This document shows positions 9,130 to 16,853 of a DNA stretch of 34,136 nucleotides, piece after piece (the stretch's first letter is position 1; every line of letters begins with the position of its first letter). A model generated the notes under the pieces. That model was not told where the DNA came from, did no database searches, and saw only the letters and a program-made list of their open reading frames with translations. The stretch is from Acidimicrobiia bacterium (lineage in GTDB: Bacteria > Actinomycetota > Acidimicrobiia > Acidimicrobiales > Bin134): positions 1-34,136 of the forward strand of contig VYCQ01000030.1 in assembly GCA_009843865.1 (NCBI GenBank). The letters run 5' to 3'. The position numbers and the translations under genes were made by a program.

Positions 9130-10355
9130 AACTGCGCTCCTGTGAACAGCACCGCTGTTTTGGTGTTGGCGGGGGGGTTGTCGTGCAACAGACCTGCTAG
9201 GCCAGCCGAACCGGTGGCGCTGACGTTGATGCCTGTGGCAGAGCGCGCAGTATCCCAGGCTTCGCAAATCAATTTCTCGGGTACAACCACGGGGTAGCCC
9301 TCGCTAGCAGCCATGGCTTCACTGACGCTGGCCCAATCATAGGTTTCGTCGTCTAGAATGCCGCTGGCTGCTGAAGTGGGGGTGGGTGTCCACGGCCACA
9401 TCACAGCATTGCGTTGGGCTCGGGCTTGCGGTAAGCCGCCAAGGTTGTAGATGCGCCGCCAAGCTCTAGCTAGAGGAGCGCAACCCTCGACTTGTACTGC
9501 GATTAGACGGGTTCGGGATTGAGCAGCAGACAGACCTTGGAATACTGAAGATGCTAACGCTCCTCCGCCAACCTGCACATATATTTGTTCTATATCGGGG
9601 GCTTGTTCGGCTAGCTCATAGCCCAAGGTGCGGCCACCGTCGAAGGTGTAGCCGTTGTCGGGGCCCTGACAGCCGAAGGGCACTGCCCCTGCTTGTGTTG
9701 CCTGACGAAAGCGAGCATATGAGGGGTCTCCGGGGTGGTCATCGGTTCGGGGGCAGACTTCCACCGTTGCTCCTAGCTCTTTGAGGTAGCTGACGGTGGC
9801 GGGGTTGGCTTCCTCAGGAACAAACACGCTGAGCGGCCAACGTTCCGCAGCAGCTACCACCGCGGCAGCTACCGCAGCATTGCCACAAGAAGCGATGGCC
9901 AGCCGAGGGCGTTTGGAGTGCTTGTTGGTAGCAGCGGTCCCATGCATGGTGGTTTGTTGTCGTTCGCGCACCAGCAAGTGCAGTATCAGCCCGAAGGTGT
10001 GACGAGCTTTGTGTGATCCCGATACATTGCCGGTTTCATTTTTTATCGTTACGCGGTGGCTAGCGATCTTGTGCTCGTTACACGGCGACATCTCAAAGCC
10101 GTGGCCGTCGATTGCTGCAACTGCCTCGTCTAGACGTTGAGCCGTGGCTACAAACCATCCGTCGTCGCCAGCTTGCTGCCACGACCACAGCATCCGGCGG
10201 TAGCGCACAAAGGGTTGTTGGCTAGATTCATCTACCCACCACTTGGGAATTGGTAGCTGCAAAACATGATCGGCCTCGTCAGTGTCTCGCTTTTTACAAG
10301 CCCACGCCTTGGGGTTCGCAATCGCCCCGCAGCTACATCGTAAGCGAGCTGTCAT
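9126..10355 (-). CDS. PLP-dependent fold-type II enzyme, threonine-synthase-like
   Basis: This is a pyridoxal-phosphate enzyme of the tryptophan-synthase-beta fold. The N-terminus has C7, C9 and C20 spaced like the small zinc-ribbon start of threonine-synthase-like proteins. The PLP lysine is probably K116 in GSHKARH. An SCGNAA substrate-loop motif follows (156-161), and further on is the glycine-rich QVGGGALASS that would hold the PLP phosphate. At 409 residues it is of normal length. Annotation pipelines would probably call it threonine synthase, but its neighbours (a second fold-type II enzyme 55 bases upstream, a purine-type deaminase overlapping downstream, and a divergent nucleoside transporter) argue for a catabolic lyase or ammonia-lyase acting on an amino acid released from the imported compound. 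That reassignment is inference. The stop overlaps the deaminase start. No clear Shine-Dalgarno sequence precedes the ATG. Confidence 0.8.
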   Translation of the reverse strand: MTARLRCSCGAIANPKAWACKKRDTDEADHVLQLPIPKWWVDESSQQPFVRYRRMLWSWQQAGDDGWFVATAQRLDEAVAAIDGHGFEMSPCNEHKIASHRVTIKNETGNVSGSHKARHTFGLILHLLVRERQQTTMHGTAATNKHSKRPRLAIASCGNAAVAAAVVAAAERWPLSVFVPEEANPATVSYLKELGATVEVCPRTDDHPGDPSYARFRQATQAGAVPFGCQGPDNGYTFDGGRTLGYELAEQAPDIEQIYVQVGGGALASSVFQGLSAAQSRTRLIAVQVEGCAPLARAWRRIYNLGGLPQARAQRNAVMWPWTPTPTSAASGILDDETYDWASVSEAMAASEGYPVVVPEKLICEAWDTARSATGINVSATGSAGLAGLLHDNPPANTKTAVLFTGAQF

Positions 10356-10410
10356 TGGTGCGGACTCTTGTTGGTGTCAGTTAATGGTGGATGGCAGGCA
10401 TCGCAGGTCA

Positions 10411-11907
10411 TCACCGCTGAGCGACTCGGGCGTTGAACTCAGCGATCAGCTCATCCCAAATTGGCAGCAACTCCCTTAGCGATTGCCAAAACGACTGATC
10501 GCGGCGGGCATCGAAGTGGGCTAACGCTACGCCTTGTTGTTCCACCCAGGTAAAATATCCCAGGTTGAATACTCGGTTGCGATCTCGTTCGCTGAGATGT
10601 AACAAGTGATCTGTGTCTACCTCAGATAGCCAGCGGTTGGACACAGCGGCAGCATCATCGGCACCGAAGCTGCCGCCGAACTCGGAAGCTAAGGTTTTGG
10701 CTGTCTCTGAGTTGTATAGCGCCGCTCCGTCGGTAGCTATGGTGACGATCACATCCTCAGGCCCGAAATCTAATGCTGTGGCTATCTTGGCTGAGGCCAA
10801 CATGTTAGCGATAGAGGAATAGCCAAGGTCGTCTAGATGGGCCATTACCTGATCGCCCACTCCTTGCTCGGCTAACCACCTACGGCCTTCGATGGCAGAG
10901 AACATTACCCCTAGCTGATCGGTAGCTTGATCTGAGATTGCTACAACTATGTCGGTGTTGGTTACGTTGTGGATGAGCGGGACATGTTTATCGCCAATGC
11001 CTTGAATGTTGTGTTCGCCGTAGCCGTTATACAACAATGTGGGGCACTCTAGGGCTTCAACCACACCGATAACTGATCCGTGGCGCTCCTTGAGCGGATC
11101 GCCTGCTCCAAGCGTGCCTGCCGATCCAGAGGCTGATACAAATCCAGCCAGTCGGGCGTTGGGATGTGTCGTTAAATAGTGTTCTAGCACCTGCTCAACA
11201 GCGGTGGCGGTGGCGGTGACGTGGCCTAGATGGTTGCCGTACTCGCAGAACTGGTTGAGGATCACGTTGGTCTCGTCTGCGGCTAAAGCATTGCAGGCAT
11301 CGTAGATTTCCTTCACGTTGCTTTCGGAACCAGGGGTGCGGATCACATCGGCAGGGTCGGATGTCCAGCGTTGTAGCCATTCAAAGCGTTCAGCCGACAT
11401 GCCCTCGGGCAGTACAGCCACACCCCGACAACCCATAATCGTGGAGATGGCCACGCCTCCACGGGCGTAGTTGCCCGTAGATGGCCACACTGCGCGGTTG
11501 CGGGTGGGATCAAACTGTCCTGTCACTAGCCGAGGTGCTAAGCAGCAGTAGGCGGCTAGCACCTTGTGGGCATTGATCATCGGGAAGCGGTTGCCTAACA
11601 ACATGATGATGGGGGATTGCACCCCCGAGAGCGCGGGTGGGATTATCACATGGCCGGGTATCGCAGAACGCCCAGAGCGAGAGGCATCGTTGAACCAGTG
11701 AACCCGCCAAAGGTTGTTTGGGTGTGCTGTGTCAGGGTCAACTCCCGTCAAGTCAGCTTTTGATATAGGAGGATTAGCCAACTCGGCAAACGTGGGTAGT
11801 CGGATACCCATTTCGGCACAGCGTTGAACTGCTTGATTTCGTGTGAGGGCATCCACTACCTCGGTCTCTAGGCCGAATTTTTTTGGGATGTCAGCGAACA
11901 CGCTCAT
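10411..11907 (-). CDS. PLP-dependent fold-type II enzyme (cysteine-synthase/ammonia-lyase-like)
   Basis: This 498-residue protein is a second, divergent tryptophan-synthase-beta-fold enzyme. The likely PLP lysine is K115 in NAHKVLAAY, and STGNYARGG (143-151) is the substrate-carboxylate loop. SASGSAGTLGAGD, about residues 258-270, is the phosphate-binding glycine loop. It has an N-terminal extension of about 70 residues and a longer C-terminal region than cysteine synthase. I do not recognise a precise named function; it is not close in motif to the threonine synthase of the next gene, so the two are not recent duplicates. It is the first gene of the minus-strand trio and faces the BMP lipoprotein gene across 116 bases, so it probably shares its regulator. 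Candidate activities are an ammonia-lyase, beta-elimination or beta-replacement on a small amino acid. No clear Shine-Dalgarno sequence lies ahead of the ATG. Confidence 0.75.
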   Translation of the reverse strand: MSVFADIPKKFGLETEVVDALTRNQAVQRCAEMGIRLPTFAELANPPISKADLTGVDPDTAHPNNLWRVHWFNDASRSGRSAIPGHVIIPPALSGVQSPIIMLLGNRFPMINAHKVLAAYCCLAPRLVTGQFDPTRNRAVWPSTGNYARGGVAISTIMGCRGVAVLPEGMSAERFEWLQRWTSDPADVIRTPGSESNVKEIYDACNALAADETNVILNQFCEYGNHLGHVTATATAVEQVLEHYLTTHPNARLAGFVSASGSAGTLGAGDPLKERHGSVIGVVEALECPTLLYNGYGEHNIQGIGDKHVPLIHNVTNTDIVVAISDQATDQLGVMFSAIEGRRWLAEQGVGDQVMAHLDDLGYSSIANMLASAKIATALDFGPEDVIVTIATDGAALYNSETAKTLASEFGGSFGADDAAAVSNRWLSEVDTDHLLHLSERDRNRVFNLGYFTWVEQQGVALAHFDARRDQSFWQSLRELLPIWDELIAEFNARVAQR

Positions 11908-12023
11908 TGGCTTACAGCTTGAAATATGATGTTCATATAACCTTTAGGTCTGTATGTCTGTTGCCCTAGAGTTTTAGGCTACTCTCTATATGCTCCGCTG
12001 CGGGCTAACTTCAGGAGGTAACC
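11908..12023. promoter_or_regulatory. Divergent promoter region between the PLP/deaminase operon and the BMP transporter operon
   Basis: These 116 bases separate two divergent operons. For the plus strand, TTGCCC (11961-11966) and TCTATA (11985-11990), 18 bases apart, are a plausible -35/-10 pair, and a strong AGGAGGT (12013-12019) lies 4 bases before the ATG at 12024. The part nearer the minus-strand gene is A/T-rich with several TATA-like words, for example around 11934-11940, which may hold its -10. No riboswitch-like structure was seen. Confidence 0.45.
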
Positions 12024-13187
12024 ATGTCCAAGCAGATCTTTTTAAAGCTATTGGTGCTCATGGCAGTTTTTGCTTTGGTTGCGACAGCTTGTGGCAATGA
12101 TGATTCTGATGCCCAGGGTACCGCAACAGACTCCGACCCAACTTCGGTGCCTGCTGAGAACATGGATAGCGACGACATGCATGACGAGGTTGTGGCCGCT
12201 TTCGTGTATGTCGGCCCGGTGGGTGATGCTGGTTGGACTTGGGCACATAACGAGGGCCGCCGTCAGGCTGAGAGTGCAACTGGTGCGTCAACCCCGTTTG
12301 TAGAGAACGTGCCAGAAGAGGGGCCAGATTTTAGGAACTTTGTGGTGGACTTCATCGAAAACGAACAGGCCGATGTTGTTTTTGCCACATCCTTTGGCTA
12401 CATGGATGCTATGGAGGAGTTAGCTGGCGAGTATCCCAATGTGGTGTTTGAGCATGCCAGTGGCTACAAGAAGAACGACACCAATTTTGGCAACTACTTC
12501 GGACGTATGTACCAGCCTCGTTACCTGTCGGGAATGGCTGCTGGTGCTCTCACAGCAACCAACCAGATTGGTTATGTGGCGGCGTTCCCTATTCCTGAGG
12601 TTTTGCGGGGTATCAATGCTTTCACCCTGGGAGCGCAGCGGGTGAATCCTGATGTTGAGGTACACGTTACTTGGACGTTTACCTGGTTTGATCCCGCGAT
12701 AGAAGGCGACAGTGCCCGGGCTTTGTTAGAAGCTGGTGCCGATGTGATCGCTATGCATCAAGACTCCACCGCACCCGGCTTAGCGGCCCAAGATGCAGGT
12801 GCCCGCTGGGTTTCTTATAACTCCGACATGAGTGCGTTCGCTCCTGATGCTTTCATCACAGCTCCGATTTGGAATTGGGGTCCTTATTACACCCGGGTTA
12901 TTGAAGCCGTTCAAGACGGCAGTTATGAGCCAGGTGCTTATTGGGGCGGCATGGCTGATGGTATCGTCGATTTGGCTCCTCTGGCCGATGATGTACCTGA
13001 AGCAGTGGTGGCTGAGATTGAGCAAGTACGTCAAGCTTTAGAGGCTGGTACTTGGGATGTGTTCACCGGCGAGATCGTTGATCAGGACGGCAATGTGGTC
13101 GTTGCTGAGGGTGAGACGATGAACGACGGCGACATGCTGGGTATGGAGTTCTTAGTTGCAGGTGTTGTTGGCAGCGCAACCGGCTGA
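12024..13187 (+). CDS. BMP/PnrA-family nucleoside-binding lipoprotein
   Basis: This is the substrate-binding component of an ABC importer of the basic-membrane-protein family, whose characterised members (such as PnrA and RnsB types) bind purine or other nucleosides. The signal peptide is a lipoprotein type: positive N-terminus, hydrophobic core, lipobox VATAC with C23 as the lipidated residue, then an acidic low-complexity linker. The mature domain starts AAFVYVGPVGDAGWTWAHNEG, a family hallmark, followed by FATSFGYMDAM and HASGYKKNDTNFGNYFGRMY, which also match the family. The 387-residue length is normal. A strong Shine-Dalgarno AGGAGGT supports the ATG. It is the first gene of the transporter operon and is probably expressed more strongly than the genes after it. 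The exact nucleoside is not visible from sequence; the divergent purine-type deaminase makes a purine likely. Confidence 0.9.
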   Translation: MSKQIFLKLLVLMAVFALVATACGNDDSDAQGTATDSDPTSVPAENMDSDDMHDEVVAAFVYVGPVGDAGWTWAHNEGRRQAESATGASTPFVENVPEEGPDFRNFVVDFIENEQADVVFATSFGYMDAMEELAGEYPNVVFEHASGYKKNDTNFGNYFGRMYQPRYLSGMAAGALTATNQIGYVAAFPIPEVLRGINAFTLGAQRVNPDVEVHVTWTFTWFDPAIEGDSARALLEAGADVIAMHQDSTAPGLAAQDAGARWVSYNSDMSAFAPDAFITAPIWNWGPYYTRVIEAVQDGSYEPGAYWGGMADGIVDLAPLADDVPEAVVAEIEQVRQALEAGTWDVFTGEIVDQDGNVVVAEGETMNDGDMLGMEFLVAGVVGSATG

Positions 13188-13203
13188 TTTTAGTTAGGTT
13201 TGC

Positions 13204-13221
13204 CCGGCTCTTATATGCCGG
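13204..13221 (+). terminator. Weak hairpin between the binding-protein and ATPase genes
   Basis: CCGGC (13204-13208) pairs with GCCGG (13217-13221) around an 8-base A/T loop, followed by CTTCTAT rather than a proper T run. It lies just after the lipoprotein gene, where many ABC operons carry an mRNA-stabilising or attenuating hairpin. The stem is short, so this is only suggestive. Confidence 0.2.
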
Positions 13222-13228
13222 CTTCTAT

Positions 13229-14746
13229 ATGGCAGCAATCGAAACCGATTACGCGGTTTGGCTCCGGGGAATTGAAAAAAGATTCCCCGGAGTGATTGCT
13301 TGTGATGGTGCCGAGCTAAAGGTTCGTCGCGGTACCATTCATGCCCTTTTGGGCGAGAACGGTGCTGGCAAAACAACGATGGCTAACGTGCTAGCAGGTG
13401 TTTATCGACCAGATGCTGGCGAAGTTTGGGTGAATGGCAAGCGTCAGACATTCCGCTCGCCTGCTGATGCCATCGCCGCAGGGGTGGGCATGGTGTATCA
13501 GGAGTTTCGGCTGGTGCCTTCGCTGACAGTTGCTGAGAACATCGTTTTGGGTGCTGCGTCCCCGTTGTTGAGAGTTGTTGAGATCGAAGAGAAGGTGGCT
13601 GAGCTGTCGGACACCTACGGCTTAGCCGCCGATCCCAGCAGGCCGGTGTGGCAGCTTTCGATGGGTGAGCGCCAGCGGGTGGAGATTTTAAAAGCCTTGT
13701 GGCGCAATGCCTCTGTGTTAGTGATGGACGAGCCCACCGCAGTGCTCACTCCGGCCGAAGCGGCTGAACTAGGACTCACTCTGCGGGCTATGGCTGTTGA
13801 TGGCCGCTCTGTGATCTACATCAGTCACAAGCTAGATCAGGTGGTGGCATTTTGTGATGAGGCCACGGTGTTGCGTCGTGGCAAGGTCACAGCCACCTTT
13901 GACGATTTGATAGATGTGGATCTAGCTGAGTTGGCCGAGAAGATGGTGGGAGCATCTGAGGTTGGCACTATCAAGCGGCTCAAATCAATCCAACCCGGGC
14001 ACGCAGTGTTGCACTTGAACGGTATTAGCGCTCGTAACGACAGAGGGTTGCCAGCGTTAAGCGATATCAACATAACGGTTCATGCCAACGAGATAGTGGG
14101 CATCGTGGGAGTGTCGGGCAACGGGCAAAAGGAATTGGCTGAGGTGATTGCGGGGTTGCGTAAGCCCTCTGAGGGGCGGATGATTTTGGGCGATCAAGAT
14201 GTTAGCGGAGCTTCACCTGCTGATCGCTACCGCATGGGCCTAGCCTATGTGCCAGAAGATCGCTTAGGCGTGGGCTTAGCCCCCAAGATGTCGGTGGTGG
14301 ACAACGCTGTGGTGAGATCGTACCGATCCCATCGCCGAGGCATATTTTTGGCTGCTTCTAAATGCATTGTCTTTTGCAAGGGCTTGATTGAGAGGTTTGG
14401 GGTTCGCGTGGGACGCTTGAGCCATCCTATAGCGGGGCTTTCTGGGGGTAATCTGCAAAAGTTGTTGTTGGGACGCGAGCTAGCCGAACAGCCCATCATG
14501 CTGGTGGCAGCTCAACCCTCACGAGGTTTGGATGTGCAGGGGGTGGTTGCTATTCAGGGGCATCTTGCGGATCAACGCAACAACGGTGTTGGTGTGTTAT
14601 TGATCTCAGAAGATTTGGATGAGCTGCTTGCGTTGGCAGATCGGTTGCTTGTGATGTTTGGGGGGCGTGTTGTGGGCGAGTACGGCCCTGATGTGACCCC
14701 GCGGACAATCTTGGGAGCGGCGATGGCGGGAAGGCCACCTCAATAA
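13229..14746 (+). CDS. Nucleoside-type ABC transporter ATPase with two ABC domains
   Basis: This cytoplasmic ATPase drives the BMP-dependent importer. It has two ABC domains in one 505-residue chain, as in YufO/RbsA-type proteins. Domain 1 is complete: Walker A GENGAGKT, Q-loop VYQEF, signature LSMGERQ, Walker B VLVMDEPT and the switch histidine in YISHK. Domain 2 is degenerate, as usual in this family: its P-loop reads GVSGNGQKE with no GKS/T. It keeps the signature LSGGNLQK, and its Walker B region reads VAAQPSRGLD, lacking the usual DE pair. Only one site is therefore expected to hydrolyse ATP efficiently. The ATG has no good Shine-Dalgarno sequence, and the start is set by length and by the usual short N-terminus. 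The gene is followed 13 bases later by the first permease. Confidence 0.94.
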   Translation: MAAIETDYAVWLRGIEKRFPGVIACDGAELKVRRGTIHALLGENGAGKTTMANVLAGVYRPDAGEVWVNGKRQTFRSPADAIAAGVGMVYQEFRLVPSLTVAENIVLGAASPLLRVVEIEEKVAELSDTYGLAADPSRPVWQLSMGERQRVEILKALWRNASVLVMDEPTAVLTPAEAAELGLTLRAMAVDGRSVIYISHKLDQVVAFCDEATVLRRGKVTATFDDLIDVDLAELAEKMVGASEVGTIKRLKSIQPGHAVLHLNGISARNDRGLPALSDINITVHANEIVGIVGVSGNGQKELAEVIAGLRKPSEGRMILGDQDVSGASPADRYRMGLAYVPEDRLGVGLAPKMSVVDNAVVRSYRSHRRGIFLAASKCIVFCKGLIERFGVRVGRLSHPIAGLSGGNLQKLLLGRELAEQPIMLVAAQPSRGLDVQGVVAIQGHLADQRNNGVGVLLISEDLDELLALADRLLVMFGGRVVGEYGPDVTPRTILGAAMAGRPPQ

Positions 14747-14759
14747 TGAGGTTGGCGCA

Positions 14760-15836
14760 ATGATGCGACCGGTGTTGGTTAGGCGGGATCGGGTGCTGCC
14801 TGCCACCCAAGCTTTGGGGTTTGTGGTGGGCATTGTGGGTGCATTGGTGTTGGGAGCGATCTTGTTGCTGGTGTCCGACAACAACCCCGTAGAAGTGTAT
14901 GAGCGCATGTTTGACTCAGCTCTTGGGGGAATTGATTCGTTGTCGCGCACCTTAGAGCGGGCTACGCCTTTGGCTCTAACTGGTTTGGCAGTAGCAGTAG
15001 CGGGGTCAATGGGGTTGTGGAATATTGGTGCTGAGGGTCAGATGATGGCTGGCGCAACTCTGGCAACCGGGGTTGCAATGATGACAGACGGACTATCTGG
15101 GCCGTTGCTCATAGCGGTGATGCTGGCTAGCGGTGTGGTTGGAGGCATGGTGTTGATGTTGGGGCCAGCCTTAGCACGCTCGTACTTAGGGGTGAGCGAG
15201 ATCATCACCACCTTGATGCTGGTTTACGTGTCTATTCGTGTGGTGGAGTGGCTGGAGGTGGGTCACTGGAAGGATGCTGGCTCGTTGGGCTTTCCTCGCA
15301 TAGAAGAAGTGCCCGCGCAGGCTGCGCTGCCCGGATTGTTTGGTCGGGTCAATATAGGGGCTCTGATCGCGCTGGGTTTGTTAGTTGTATTTTCTTTGGC
15401 TGTTTCTCGCACAGCCTGGGGTTACGAGCTGCGTTTGGCTGGGTCATCTCCCAACACGGCTCGCTATGCGGGTGTGTCGCTGCGTCGCAAAATACTCGCA
15501 GCATTGTTACTGTCTGGCGGCATTGCTGGTTTAGCTGGTGCGGTTCAGCTTACCGGCACTGAGGTGAGGCTTACGCCCGGGTTGTCTAACGGGTTTGGCT
15601 TTTCGGGCATCATCGTTGCCGCGTTGGCTTTGATGCGGCCTTCAGGGGTGGCTGTGGTGGCGTTTGTGTTCGGCGCGGTGCAGGTGGGGGGTCAGAGTAT
15701 TCAGACGTTGGGGGTGAGTTCGGCTATTTCCACGATCTTGCAGGCCATGATTTTGTTTAGCGCTTTAGCTGCTGTCGTGTTTTTCAACTATCGAGTTCGC
15801 TGGGCAGGCGCAGCTAGTGAGCATAGTGATGTCTGA
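14760..15836 (+). CDS. ABC transporter permease, nucleoside type (YufP/NupP-like)
   Basis: This is an integral membrane permease of the BPD_transp_2 family, 358 residues, with about eight to nine hydrophobic segments beginning ALGFVVGIVGALVLGAILLL. Family hallmarks are visible: ATPLALTGLAVAVA, GLWNIGAEGQMMAGA, and the loop SEIITTLMLVYVS that contacts the ATPase. A periplasmic stretch GSLGFPRIEE and the segment RLAGSSPNTARYAGVS match YufP-type permeases of BMP systems. The start reads ATGATG with a GAGG about 8 bases upstream. Its 3' end overlaps the second permease by up to 20 bases. It forms a heterodimeric channel with the next gene product. Confidence 0.93.
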   Translation: MMRPVLVRRDRVLPATQALGFVVGIVGALVLGAILLLVSDNNPVEVYERMFDSALGGIDSLSRTLERATPLALTGLAVAVAGSMGLWNIGAEGQMMAGATLATGVAMMTDGLSGPLLIAVMLASGVVGGMVLMLGPALARSYLGVSEIITTLMLVYVSIRVVEWLEVGHWKDAGSLGFPRIEEVPAQAALPGLFGRVNIGALIALGLLVVFSLAVSRTAWGYELRLAGSSPNTARYAGVSLRRKILAALLLSGGIAGLAGAVQLTGTEVRLTPGLSNGFGFSGIIVAALALMRPSGVAVVAFVFGAVQVGGQSIQTLGVSSAISTILQAMILFSALAAVVFFNYRVRWAGAASEHSDV

Positions 15837-16785
15837 AGCGGCTCTGGTTGGGCTGTTTGTGGCTACGGTTCAGTTCGCAACGCTGGTGTATCTGGCAGCT
15901 CTGGGAGAGTTGTTTGCTGAGAGGGCGGGGGTGCTCAACCTGGGGGTTGAGGGTATGATGGCTATGGGTGCGGTCAGCGGCTTTATGGTGGGTTTGGAGA
16001 CGGGCAGCCCCTGGGCAGCATTTGCCGCGGCAATCGTAGTGGGGGCCCTAGTGGGCGGATTGCATGCCCTCATCAGTGTGGTGTTGGGTGCAGATCAGGT
16101 GGTGTCGGGCCTGGCTTTGACCATTGGTGGGGTGGGCTTGGCTGCGTATGTGGGGCGCAATGTGGGGGGCAGAATTCCCGAGACACAATTCACTGATATG
16201 AGTATTGCGGGATTGGCCGACATTCGTTGGTTTGGTGAGATTTTTTTCGATCAACCTCCTGTGGTGTATCTGGCTGTCGGCCTTGGATTGGTTAGCTGGT
16301 TTGTGTTGGCGCGTACGCGTCTTGGATTGGCTCTTCGGGCAGTGGGCGAGTCGGCACCCACAACCGACGCAGTTGGGCATTCAGTGATGGGGCTGCGGGT
16401 GGGGGCGGTCATGGTAGGAGGGGCTTTTGCCGGTGGTGCTGGGTCGTTTTTGTCGTTATACATGGCTCCGGGGTGGGTTGAGGGCATGGTTGCGGGTCGC
16501 GGTTGGATTGCTGTGGCTTTGGTTATTTTTGGTGCTTGGCACCCCGGGCGTTTGGCATTCGGAGCGTTGTTATTCGGCTTTACTTTGGCGCTACAGCCGC
16601 GGTTGCAATCTTTTGATATAGGTCTGTTGGGTGTGCAGGTAAACGAGATCTCGCCCGCTCTGTTGGGAATGATGCCGTTCTTGTTGACTGTGGTGGTGCT
16701 GGTGATCATTAGCTGGCGTTACCGGCATCGTCCTTCGCCTGCTCCTGCCGATTTGGGTATTGCTTATCGTCGCGAGGAGCGCTAA
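15817..16785 (+). CDS. ABC transporter permease, nucleoside type (YufQ/NupQ-like)
   Basis: This is the second permease of the importer, 322 residues, again BPD_transp_2 family with about eight membrane segments. The start of the protein, LAALGELFAERAGVLNLGVEG, and MMAMGAVSGFM are typical of YufQ. LSGLALTIGG-like, ALRAVGESAPTTDAVGHSV and WIAVALVIFGAWHP segments also match. Two starts are possible: GTG at 15817 (20-base overlap with the previous gene) or ATG at 15829 (8-base overlap). The latter leaves the usual short N-terminus, and both keep the same frame. No lesion is visible. The operon then continues after a 68-base gap to a family-5 binding protein. Confidence 0.93.
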   Translation: MSIVMSEAALVGLFVATVQFATLVYLAALGELFAERAGVLNLGVEGMMAMGAVSGFMVGLETGSPWAAFAAAIVVGALVGGLHALISVVLGADQVVSGLALTIGGVGLAAYVGRNVGGRIPETQFTDMSIAGLADIRWFGEIFFDQPPVVYLAVGLGLVSWFVLARTRLGLALRAVGESAPTTDAVGHSVMGLRVGAVMVGGAFAGGAGSFLSLYMAPGWVEGMVAGRGWIAVALVIFGAWHPGRLAFGALLFGFTLALQPRLQSFDIGLLGVQVNEISPALLGMMPFLLTVVVLVIISWRYRHRPSPAPADLGIAYRREER

Positions 16786-16799
16786 AGAAGGTTAAAAAA

Positions 16800-16827
16800 C
16801 TTTGGCAAGGCTCCATTCTGGCCAAAG
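16800..16827 (+). other. Inverted repeat before the family-5 lipoprotein gene
   Basis: CTTTGGC (16800-16806) and GCCAAAG (16821-16827) form a perfect 7-bp stem with a 14-base loop, just after a run of six A. On the plus strand there is no T tract after it, so it is not a classical terminator for the permease operon. It could be an operator or mRNA structure controlling the next gene. Confidence 0.3.
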
Positions 16828-16853
16828 CAGTCATGAATGAGGGGGAATCAATT

